Shown in pieces: positions 25,570 through 33,329 of a DNA stretch of 64,000 nucleotides. Source of the stretch: JAFEDN01 sp963832945 (GTDB lineage: Bacteria; Pseudomonadota; Gammaproteobacteria; Coxiellales; Coxiellaceae); contig CAWHVV010000010.1 of the NCBI GenBank assembly GCA_963832945.1, forward strand, positions 737,112-801,111, read 5' to 3'. The stretch's first letter is position 1. Every line of letters starts with the position of its first letter. The translations under genes and the position numbers were made by a program. Below the pieces are notes generated by a model, which saw only the letters and a list, made by a program, of their open reading frames with translations, searched no databases and was not told where the DNA came from.

Positions 25570-26642
25570 TCTTGGTAGATGCATTTTTTCACGAGAGACA
25601 GCGTGTGTTCGGCGATGGTGTTGGCGCGTTGCGCGCCATCTTTTAAAATCTGCAGGACCTGAGCTAAATCGTCGTGAAATAAAAGGCGGCGTTGACGGAT
25701 AGGTTCCAGCAATTCGTTGAGGACTTCGATTAATTTCTTTTTACACGTCACGTCACCGACCTGGCCGGCGCGATATTGTTCTTTAGTTTGTTCCACCCAG
25801 GCTTTATCAGGATTAAAAATATCGTGAAACATCCACAGCGGATTATTTTCAACCGTCCCGGGATCCGAAGCGCGCAAGCGGTTGGGGTCAGTGTACATAC
25901 TCATCACTTTTTTGGCGACTGTATCGGCGTCGTCGCTTAGGAGTATGGCGTTGTTGAGTGATTTGCTCATCTTCAATAACCGGCCTTCGGCATTTGGAGG
26001 CCCTAGCCCGACTAAACGATCAACCCGGCCAACTAAAGGGGTTATGATGGGCAATATGCCGCCGGCGCTCCGGTAATTGGCATCCTCGGTATGCGGATCA
26101 ACGCCGCAATACATTTGATTGAAACGGCGCGCCACTTCGCGGGTCATCTCAAGGTGCGGCAGTTGGTCCTCACCGACCGGTACAACTTCCGCCTGAAAGG
26201 CCAGGATATCGGCAACCTGCAGCACGGCATACAATAAAAATCCAAAAGAATAATTGTCGCCTAATTTCTTATCGCGAATTTCATCTTTGAGAGTGGGATT
26301 GCGCATCAACCGGGGGAAAGGGATCAACATACTAAAAATGGAAGCCAGTGTATAAATAGCCGGCACATCCGACTCTATAAAAATAACGCTTTTTTTCGGA
26401 TCAATTCCCGCCGCGAGATAATCCACCGTAATATCCAGCACACTTTGGCGGATTTCTGCCGGGCGATCCGCACGGGTAGTGAATGCGTGGATATTCGCCA
26501 GAAGATAATAACACTCATAGTCATCCTGCAGCTTAACCCGGTTTTCCACGGAACCCACCCAATGTCCCAGATGCAACTTGCCCGTCGGCGTATCGCCAGT
26601 CAGTAACCTTGGTTTTGGGGTGATTTTATCGACCATATTCAC
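25566..26642 (-). CDS. trpS: Tryptophanyl-tRNA synthetase
   Basis: The protein has 358 residues as read from a GTG at 26642; an ATG two codons later (26636) is an equally good start. It is a class I synthetase that charges tRNA-Trp. The HIGH-like motif is GKLHLGHWVGS near residue 20, and the KMSKS signature is LLKMSKSLNNA near residue 225. The length is typical of the short bacterial form. It converges with ahcY (4-base overlap of 3' ends) and is divergent from the HepT gene. Confidence 0.96.
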   Translation of the reverse strand: MNMVDKITPKPRLLTGDTPTGKLHLGHWVGSVENRVKLQDDYECYYLLANIHAFTTRADRPAEIRQSVLDITVDYLAAGIDPKKSVIFIESDVPAIYTLASIFSMLIPFPRLMRNPTLKDEIRDKKLGDNYSFGFLLYAVLQVADILAFQAEVVPVGEDQLPHLEMTREVARRFNQMYCGVDPHTEDANYRSAGGILPIITPLVGRVDRLVGLGPPNAEGRLLKMSKSLNNAILLSDDADTVAKKVMSMYTDPNRLRASDPGTVENNPLWMFHDIFNPDKAWVEQTKEQYRAGQVGDVTCKKKLIEVLNELLEPIRQRRLLFHDDLAQVLQILKDGAQRANTIAEHTLSLVKKCIYQD

Positions 26643-26685
26643 GTATAATATCAGAGTGGCAACTTGTCTAAAAGGGTCAGAAATT

Positions 26686-27123
26686 ATGTCATCGTACCAA
26701 AAGCTGCTGGAGATTTCCCGGCAAAAACTGCTAAAAGCATTAAAGCATTTAGAATATAGTTACCATAAAGTTATTTCTCTGCCAGCAGATGTTGGCCAGC
26801 TTGACGAAGAAAGCCTTGAAACCTGGGAAAGCTTCGCAGCCCGTTTTGCCCGGGTAGCCGATATTTTTTTATCCCGCTTTGTTCGCGCTTATGTATTAAT
26901 TGACGACCCCGGTTTTGAAGGAAGCCTCCGCGATTTCGTCAACCAGGGCGAAAAATTGGGTATTATTTGCGACGCGCGAGCGTGGATGGGAATTCGTGAA
27001 TTACGCAATATCACTGCCCATGACAACGAAGAAAATGATCTCACACAATTTTTTCTTCGACTGAAAAACGAAGCACCGCGTTTATTATCGCTTAAGGAGA
27101 AAATTCTTGCGATTGACCAATAA
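26686..27123 (+). CDS. HEPN-domain HepT-like toxin/partner of a nucleotidyltransferase
   Basis: From the ATG at 26686 the protein has 145 residues. It is all-helical like HEPN proteins. The motif RELRNITAHD contains the R-x4-H ribonuclease signature (R-N-x3-H). This group pairs with minimal nucleotidyltransferases as HepT/MntA (type VII) toxin-antitoxin modules, where the nucleotidyltransferase modifies and silences HepT; its HI0074-like members were formerly annotated as nucleotidyltransferase substrate-binding proteins. The next gene is such a nucleotidyltransferase and overlaps it by 17 bases. Confidence 0.8.
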   Translation: MSSYQKLLEISRQKLLKALKHLEYSYHKVISLPADVGQLDEESLETWESFAARFARVADIFLSRFVRAYVLIDDPGFEGSLRDFVNQGEKLGIICDARAWMGIRELRNITAHDNEENDLTQFFLRLKNEAPRLLSLKEKILAIDQ

Positions 27124-27430
27124 AGAAGTTGCTTTTTTAATTAATAGCATCACTGAATTTCTCGGGAAATATCATGCGGAATTACGTCTGTTTGGTAGCC
27201 GCACCGATGATAACCGCAAAGGCGGCGATATCGACCTATTGTTGCTGGTTGAAAATGCCGAAGTAAAAAATCAGTTAAGCATGCAAAAACATTTAATTCT
27301 GGCGCGGATGAAAGAATTGCTGAATGATCAAAAAATTGACCTGAAAATCGCCGAAACCGCCGAGATTGATACCGATGATTTTCTCCAAATAATTTATCCT
27401 GACTCAGTGCCACTGAAAATCTGGGATTAA
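27107..27430 (+). CDS. Minimal nucleotidyltransferase (MntA-like antitoxin)
   Basis: The protein has 107 residues with a TTG start at 27107, supported by AAGGAG seven bases upstream. LFGSRTDDNRKGGDIDLLLLV shows the GSR-x(n)-G-G-D-I-D motif of polymerase-beta-like nucleotidyltransferases, with the two catalytic Asp residues. A third acidic residue lies in KIDLKIAE. In HepT/MntA modules this enzyme adds AMP to the HEPN partner and blocks its RNase activity. It overlaps the HepT-like gene, which ensures coupled synthesis. Confidence 0.85.
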   Translation: MRLTNKEVAFLINSITEFLGKYHAELRLFGSRTDDNRKGGDIDLLLLVENAEVKNQLSMQKHLILARMKELLNDQKIDLKIAETAEIDTDDFLQIIYPDSVPLKIWD

Positions 27431-27526
27431 GCAATTCGCAGTAAATTCTAACCAAAAATACTCGATAATTCAATTAGATAGTTATAAATAATCAATAAAA
27501 ATTAAATTTACATAATTTGTATTTTA

Positions 27527-27543
27527 ATTAATATTTTGTTAAT
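27527..27543 (+). promoter_or_regulatory. PmrA-like tandem TTAA box
   Basis: ATTAATATTTTGTTAAT has two TTAA cores 11 bases apart, with TTAATATT in the first half as in Legionella/Coxiella PmrA sites. TAAAAT, a plausible -10, follows about ten bases later, with further A/T-rich candidates beyond. It is 70 bases upstream of the GHKL gene. Confidence 0.45.
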
Positions 27544-27614
27544 CTTATCAGAATAAAATATTTACATATAGAACAAATTTGCAGACACATCAAAACAACA
27601 GAGAGATTAATAAT

Positions 27615-28616
27615 ATGACAAAACGTACGCCAACAGATGAAAATAAACAGGAACAGAGAAACAGTACAACCATCACTCTAAATCTAGACTGTATCACGGA
27701 AGCCTTTATTGGGGAATATAAAGCAGTAATAGACGATGAAACTATAATTTATAAAGCGCTATCAAAAGAGTTAATAGAGCTCTTAATTGCAGAAGGAGTT
27801 GTACAAGATATTGCTTTTCAATTCGGACAGCAAATTCAAAATGATACGCAACTATCTGATCAAACTCAATCGGAATTCGCCGAACTGGCTAGAATTTTCT
27901 CCGAAAGCCTTGATGAAATGGTTAAAAATTCCATTGATTCGGTAGTGGAGCGCTCAATGGAACATGAATATCGACACCCAGTTATTGAATTCTGCTTCAC
28001 GAAGAATCGAGACAGTTTTTCTATCGACATCGAGGATAATGGAACGGGTTTTGATCAAAAGTTCCTGGAAAAATTTAATGATTCCAAGCATTTGGAAGCG
28101 CACGTATCCGGGAAAGGATATAAGGTAAACCAACTGGGAGGCGCAGGACAAGGCTTACATATTCTGAAAACAAAAGTTATTCAACAATTACAAGGGACAA
28201 TCTCTGGGAATAACGTAAAGGAAACTGGTGGTGCACGTATAACCATTACCATACCCGAATCATCTCTTACTCTAGTGAAATCTAAAACTTCTTCCAAAGT
28301 CCAGCCAAGGCTTGTGTCCACTTCCGAGTCGAACACAACTGCCTTGCAAGAAAACAATCAGAGTATGGGGAAAATCGGCATCCCAGTGGAGAAGGAAAGT
28401 TATGCAATAGTGGACATTGATTTTGATGATGAGACTGAAAACAGAGAAGCAGTCAATGAAGAAACCGATGAGCAAACTATAGCTCAAACCAACTATGTGA
28501 TTGGTACACCTGATAACCTTTTTCAAAAGGTTAGCCCAAAACCCACCAATACTGACTCTGCATCAAAACAGACGAGTCATAGTTGTCTAACTTTTGGAAA
28601 TGGAACTACCTTATAG
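27615..28616 (+). CDS. Orphan GHKL (HATPase_c) domain protein
   Basis: From an ATG at 27615 (AGAGAGATTAATA upstream) the protein has 333 residues. Residues about 90-215 form a GHKL ATP-binding fold: N box near 100 (EMVKNSIDSVVE), G1 box DNGTGF near 139 and G2 box GGAGQGLHIL near 175. There is no dimerisation/phosphoacceptor domain, receiver or membrane segment, so it is not a complete sensor kinase. The C-terminal 120 residues are polar and low complexity. It may be an anti-sigma-like kinase, a Hsp90/MutL-fold ATPase or a host-directed effector. The PmrA-like box upstream favours the last. Confidence 0.7.
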   Translation: MTKRTPTDENKQEQRNSTTITLNLDCITEAFIGEYKAVIDDETIIYKALSKELIELLIAEGVVQDIAFQFGQQIQNDTQLSDQTQSEFAELARIFSESLDEMVKNSIDSVVERSMEHEYRHPVIEFCFTKNRDSFSIDIEDNGTGFDQKFLEKFNDSKHLEAHVSGKGYKVNQLGGAGQGLHILKTKVIQQLQGTISGNNVKETGGARITITIPESSLTLVKSKTSSKVQPRLVSTSESNTTALQENNQSMGKIGIPVEKESYAIVDIDFDDETENREAVNEETDEQTIAQTNYVIGTPDNLFQKVSPKPTNTDSASKQTSHSCLTFGNGTTL

Positions 28617-28621
28617 TAAAG

Positions 28622-29521
28622 TTACCCAGGGGATGCTAACCCAGCGTTAACCATCCCCTGGACCAGCCCACGGGCTTCTGCTTCAATTGATTTTAAATCT
28701 AACGTAGCATGAACTTGCTGCAAATTTTTTCTCTGCTGAGAAATCAAACCGGCGATGGATTGCGGGGCTTTTTCCTCGGTATAAAAAACCCTGAGAGGAA
28801 CTTTCATAGCTTCTTCTAAAGTATATTTTCCATAAAAATTAAATATCTGTTTTGATGATTGCGAAATCAAATACTCTGCCGCCAAAAAGTATTTGAATGC
28901 ATAGCCTACGTATTGTAGATAAATTGGATTTTTTTTTGTAAAAAAATAATTACTTGCGAAAAGATAAGCCTGTCCAAGGAGTAGAGATCCCGGTGTGAGA
29001 TGTGTTAACAACATTGGCGTCAAAGTCATCAAGTTCTGCACCATTTCCTCCGGTGTTGTTTTCTGTTCCTTCTTATCAGCAGTTAGATCCTTTATACTCC
29101 TAATAAAATACTGAACCACCAAAACCGCCGCCGAAGCGGAACCCATCTTCATCGCTTTTTGCAAAGTGGGCAAATCATGCAGTGATTTATCTATCTCTTT
29201 ACGCCGCTCAGGATGATTAAAATTATAGGCTGTTGTGTAGTAATATAATCCGCACAATTGTTTAAACGCCGACAAGTTTGGCTGGATCAATTGACTCCAC
29301 CAATGTCCCGGGGTTCGAGACTCCACTAAAATTTTACTGTGTCTAAGGATTAAAGTTTGTGACGCTTTAGTAATTTTTTCGTCATGTTCAATAACTTTTA
29401 GCGTTTTTTCATCCAGGGATTCCACTAATGATATTAAAGACAATCCCTCTTTAATAACAAACTCTCGACTCGTGCTTTTTTTCAAAATTATCAACTGCTG
29501 TTCAATAACTTCTCTGCTCAT
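28622..29521 (-). CDS. Unknown 299-residue helical protein
   Basis: The protein is strongly alpha-helical with alternating charged and hydrophobic stretches. There is no signal peptide. Weakly hydrophobic segments appear near residues 120-140 and 180-210, including LLTHLTPGSLLLGQAYLFA, but none is a clear membrane helix. No family is recognised. It is a single gene converging with the GHKL gene (five bases between stops), and the TIR element lies 80 bases upstream of its start. It could be an effector; nothing in the sequence proves this. Confidence 0.55.
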   Translation of the reverse strand: MSREVIEQQLIILKKSTSREFVIKEGLSLISLVESLDEKTLKVIEHDEKITKASQTLILRHSKILVESRTPGHWWSQLIQPNLSAFKQLCGLYYYTTAYNFNHPERRKEIDKSLHDLPTLQKAMKMGSASAAVLVVQYFIRSIKDLTADKKEQKTTPEEMVQNLMTLTPMLLTHLTPGSLLLGQAYLFASNYFFTKKNPIYLQYVGYAFKYFLAAEYLISQSSKQIFNFYGKYTLEEAMKVPLRVFYTEEKAPQSIAGLISQQRKNLQQVHATLDLKSIEAEARGLVQGMVNAGLASPG

Positions 29522-29592
29522 CCACTTTTCCTATTATTTATTCAAATATTCGGATACTTTATCAGATTGTAAATAATCCAGCAATCCCACTC

Positions 29593-29815
29593 TTGCAAGT
29601 CCAGCAATTCCCGCTGAGTACAGCGAAAATTGCTTCCTGTTTTTATCCTGCGCGAGGCTTTGCCGATGCTCGGAATGAAGGGGGAGAATCGCGATTCTCC
29701 CCCTTGCGATCCCCCATCGCGGGGATAATTTTCTACGAAAATTATTTTTTTATAAGGGTGATTTAATTTGTTAAATCAAATAGTTAAAATTCACCGGGAA
29801 TTGCTGTTGCAAGTC
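29593..29815. mobile_element. TIR element copy with 9-bp target duplication (element 29602-29806)
   Basis: The 205-bp element begins CAGCAATTCCCGCTG and ends CACCGGGAATTGCTG (14 of 15 bases inverted). It is flanked by the perfect 9-bp direct repeat TTGCAAGTC at 29593-29601 and 29807-29815. Inside are the end hairpin, a second hairpin at GCGCGAGGCTTTGCC and the GGGGGAGAATCGCGATTCTC palindrome. It encodes no protein. It fills most of the 371-bp gap upstream of prlC. Confidence 0.85.
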
Positions 29816-29892
29816 TCCATGTGAGTAGACCGACCCGATCACTCGAGCGTTGTTGCTTGCATGACAGTGAATGGGATGGTTTAATTTGATAT

Positions 29893-31917
29893 ATGACAAA
29901 ACAAGAATTACCGCAATTTAGCAATCTCGACCCGGGAAAAATTACCGGGCAGTTACAGCAGGTTTTGGATCAAAACCGCCAAACGCTTAAGGATTTGCTG
30001 GCACAAACAGGACCTTTTACCTGGCAAAATCTATTACACCCGCTGGAAGAGCTGGAAGACAATTTACATCGTTTTTGGTCACCCATTAGCCATTTACACG
30101 CAGTTGCCAACAGTCCTGCTTTACGCGAAGCTTATAATGCGGCGTTACCCTTACTGTCCAACTATCAAACTGAACTGGGCCATAATCTGGTGCTTTACCA
30201 GGCCATCGTTCAGATTGCCGAAAGTGACGTTTATAACGACTTTGATGCAGCACAAAAAATGGTCATTAAACATTTGCTGCGGGATTTTAAACTGTCAGGA
30301 GTTTCCCTGCCGCCTGCACAGAAACAGCGTTTCGCGGAGTTATCCAAAGAATTAACGCAACTCGGTTCAAAGTTTGAGGAAAATGTCCTCGACTCCACAG
30401 AAGGATGGAGCAAACACATCACCGACGCACAGGAATTGAAAGGGATTCCGGAAATCGCGATCCATGCGGCGAAAGCCGCCGCCGAACAAAAGCAGTTGCC
30501 GGGATGGCTGTTCACACTGGAAGCGCCCGCCTATCTCGCCATCATGCTGCATGCTGATTCTCCAAACTTGCGCCGTGAAATGTATACCGCTTACCTCACC
30601 CGCGCCTCCGACCAGGGACCGAACGCTGGACGTTGGGATAATGGACCGGTCATGCACGAAATTTTAACCAGGCGTCTGGAAAAAGCCCAATTATTGGGAT
30701 TTAAAAACTATGCGGAATTATCGTTGGCAACCAAAATGGTATCCTCCCCCTCGCAGGTTCTGGATTTCCTCCAGCATTTATTGGATGCCAGTAAACAAAA
30801 AGCCCGTCAGGAATTTAAAGAATTACAGGACTTTGCAGCCCATCACACGGGACAATCTTCTTTACAACCCTGGGACTTGGGGTTCTACAGCGAAAAATTA
30901 CGGCAGCAGCGTTATAACATCTCCCAGGAGGAGTTACGCGCCTATTTTCCACTGGATAAAGTGCTGACCGGTCTATTCAGTATTGTGAATAGACTGTTTG
31001 GACTTCATTTTAAGCCCGTCGAGAACGCTGACATCTGGCACCCAGGCGTACGTTGCTACACCATGCTGGATAGTCAAAATCAGGTGCGCAGTTATTTTTA
31101 TATGGATTTATTTGCCCGGCAAAATAAACGCGGTGGTGCATGGATGGACGAGTATTGTTCCCGCCGGCGTTTGAGGGATGGTACTCTGCAAATTCCAATC
31201 GCTTATTTAATTTGTAACTTCCAGGCGCCGGTGGAGAAAATGCCTTCATTGCTGACACACGAAGAAGTACAAACTTTATTCCACGAGTTTGGTCATAGTC
31301 TGCAACACATGTTGACTCGGGTGGAATATGCTGCTGTGGCGGGTATAAACGGTATCCCCTGGGATGCGGTCGAGTTGCCGAGTCAGTTTCTTGAAAACTG
31401 GGCTTGGGAAAAAGAGTCCATGCCCTATATTTCAGAACATTATCTCACTCACCAACCCTTGCCGGATGATTTATTTCAACGAATGTGGAAAGCTAAAAAT
31501 TTTCAGCAGGCCATGCAAATGCTCCGGCAGGTGGAATTTTCATTGTTTGATTTTAAATTACATATCGACTTCGATCCCACGCAGCCTCATCAGGTTCAGC
31601 AAACTCTCAATCAGGTACGTGAACAAACTGCGCTGTTGCCTATTCCGCCATTCAATCGTTTTCAGAATAGTTTTACTCATATTTTTGGAGGCGGTTATGC
31701 GGCGGGTTATTACAGCTACAAATGGGCGGAAGTAATGGCCAGCGACGCTTTTGATTTGTTCATGGAGAAAGGCATTTTTGATCCGGAAACCAGTCAGAAA
31801 TTTCTGAATACTTTTTTAGAAAGCGGCGGATCGGTAGAACCGCTGGATCTGTTTATCCAGTTTCGCGGCCGTCGACCCGAGGTAAATGCTCTGTTAAGAC
31901 AAACGGGTATTATATGA
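29893..31917 (+). CDS. prlC: Oligopeptidase A
   Basis: The protein has 674 residues of peptidase family M3. This cytosolic zinc metallopeptidase degrades short peptides, including cleaved signal peptides. The zinc motif HEFGHSLQHML (HExxH) lies near residue 465, with the third ligand Glu in the WDAVELPSQFLENWAWE block. The length matches E. coli PrlC (680). The start at 29893 has no strong ribosome site. Its stop TGA overlaps the next ATG (ATGA), so the M16 peptidase is co-translated. Confidence 0.95.
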   Translation: MTKQELPQFSNLDPGKITGQLQQVLDQNRQTLKDLLAQTGPFTWQNLLHPLEELEDNLHRFWSPISHLHAVANSPALREAYNAALPLLSNYQTELGHNLVLYQAIVQIAESDVYNDFDAAQKMVIKHLLRDFKLSGVSLPPAQKQRFAELSKELTQLGSKFEENVLDSTEGWSKHITDAQELKGIPEIAIHAAKAAAEQKQLPGWLFTLEAPAYLAIMLHADSPNLRREMYTAYLTRASDQGPNAGRWDNGPVMHEILTRRLEKAQLLGFKNYAELSLATKMVSSPSQVLDFLQHLLDASKQKARQEFKELQDFAAHHTGQSSLQPWDLGFYSEKLRQQRYNISQEELRAYFPLDKVLTGLFSIVNRLFGLHFKPVENADIWHPGVRCYTMLDSQNQVRSYFYMDLFARQNKRGGAWMDEYCSRRRLRDGTLQIPIAYLICNFQAPVEKMPSLLTHEEVQTLFHEFGHSLQHMLTRVEYAAVAGINGIPWDAVELPSQFLENWAWEKESMPYISEHYLTHQPLPDDLFQRMWKAKNFQQAMQMLRQVEFSLFDFKLHIDFDPTQPHQVQQTLNQVREQTALLPIPPFNRFQNSFTHIFGGGYAAGYYSYKWAEVMASDAFDLFMEKGIFDPETSQKFLNTFLESGGSVEPLDLFIQFRGRRPEVNALLRQTGII

Positions 31918-33329
31918 GCAAGGGGGTCAAGTCTCGAAAATCTAATTTAAACATTCGAGACTTGACCCCTTTAATTTTGCTGGGACTACTGCCATGGAGC
32001 GCCATGGGTGCGGCTGAGCTGCCTGTCCACGAATACCGGCTCGACAACGGCTTAAAGATTATCGTCAAGGAAGATCATCGCGCCCCGGTGGTGTTTTCAT
32101 CGGTATGGTATAAAGTCGGTGGCAGTTATGAACCCGCTGGAATCACCGGTATTTCCCATGCGCTGGAACACATGATGTTCCGCGGCACCGAAAAATATGG
32201 GCAGGGCCGGTTTGATGCGATCATCAATGCTAACGGCGGTGACCAAAACGCCATGACCGCGGATGACTTTACCGTTTATTATCAGTCCATACCCACAGCC
32301 AAACTGGCCCAAAGTTTTGAAATGGAAGCCGACCGCATGACGAATTTAACCCTCGACCCCGCGCTCTTCGCCAAAGAAATTCAAATCGTGATGGAAGAGC
32401 GGCGTATGCGTACCGATGACAATCCACAAGCGCTGATGCTGGAACGCATCAATGCCGCCGCATTCATCAATAACCCCTACCATCACCCCGTTATTGGCTG
32501 GATGAGTGATTTAATGCAAATGACCGCGAAAGATCTCCGGGACTGGTACCGGCAGTGGTATGTTCCCAACAATGCCGTCATCGTTGTGGCCGGGGATGTG
32601 AAACCTGACGAAATTTTCGCACTGGCAAAAAAATATTTTGGTGGATTGCAGAGAAAACCCGTGCCGGAAGTAAAACCTGTTCAGGAAGTTTCGGGTCTTG
32701 GCGTGCGCCGGCTCAATCTGCGAATTCCTGCGAAAATGCCATGGGTGGTTCTCGCCTATAATACGCCCTCTTTAACCACCGTAACTGACCCCTCGGATCC
32801 TTATGCTTTAATAGTTTTAGCAGGGCTGTTAGGCAGTGGCGACAGTTCACGCCTGCAGCATCATTTAGTGCGCGGCCGGCAAATGGCTGTTATCGCCGAT
32901 GCCGGTTATGACATCTATAATTTACACGACAATTTATTGACTATTTCCGCCACTCCCGCGAAAAATACGTCCAGCGAAGATTTGCAGCGGGTGTTGCAGC
33001 AGGAAGTGTTCAATCTGCAAAACAATCCGGTTAAAGAGGAAGAACTGGCGCGCACAAAAGCGTTATTGATAGCACAGCATATTTACGATCAGGATTCCCG
33101 CACGTCTCAGGCGATGAATCTGGCCATTCCGGAAGTCACCGGATTGTCCTGGCGTAAAGAAAATGAATTTATCTCCGGGATCGGGAAAGTCAGCGCGCAA
33201 CAAATTCAGTCGGTGGCTAAACGTTATTTAATTCCTGATAATCTCACCATTGCCATCCTCGAACCCATTTTAAAATCTGGCGCGACCGTTTCCGAAGGAG
33301 AAGCCCATGCTTCGTCAGCTATTCATTAA
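31914..33329 (+). CDS. M16 zinc peptidase, secreted (catalytic member)
   Basis: The protein has 471 residues with a signal peptide cleaved near AMG|AAELP. The inverted zinc motif HALEHMMF (HxxEH) is near residues 82-86, and the downstream Glu lies in EERRMRTDDNP. It is a pitrilysin/insulinase-type peptidase expected in the periplasm or outer membrane. It pairs with the non-catalytic M16 protein encoded next. Oddly, codons 3-19 (31922-31970) are a small palindromic repeat of family A type, so the repeat encodes the n-region and part of the hydrophobic core of the signal peptide. The ATG overlaps the prlC stop. Confidence 0.9.
   Translation: MSKGVKSRKSNLNIRDLTPLILLGLLPWSAMGAAELPVHEYRLDNGLKIIVKEDHRAPVVFSSVWYKVGGSYEPAGITGISHALEHMMFRGTEKYGQGRFDAIINANGGDQNAMTADDFTVYYQSIPTAKLAQSFEMEADRMTNLTLDPALFAKEIQIVMEERRMRTDDNPQALMLERINAAAFINNPYHHPVIGWMSDLMQMTAKDLRDWYRQWYVPNNAVIVVAGDVKPDEIFALAKKYFGGLQRKPVPEVKPVQEVSGLGVRRLNLRIPAKMPWVVLAYNTPSLTTVTDPSDPYALIVLAGLLGSGDSSRLQHHLVRGRQMAVIADAGYDIYNLHDNLLTISATPAKNTSSEDLQRVLQQEVFNLQNNPVKEEELARTKALLIAQHIYDQDSRTSQAMNLAIPEVTGLSWRKENEFISGIGKVSAQQIQSVAKRYLIPDNLTIAILEPILKSGATVSEGEAHASSAIH
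31922..31970. repeat. Short palindromic repeat (family A type) inside a coding region
   Basis: AGGGGGTCAAGTCTCGAA pairs with TTCGAGACTTGACCCCT around a short A/T-rich loop. It has the same outer arms as the larger family A repeats but lacks their middle part. It reads in frame through the M16 signal peptide. Confidence 0.85.
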
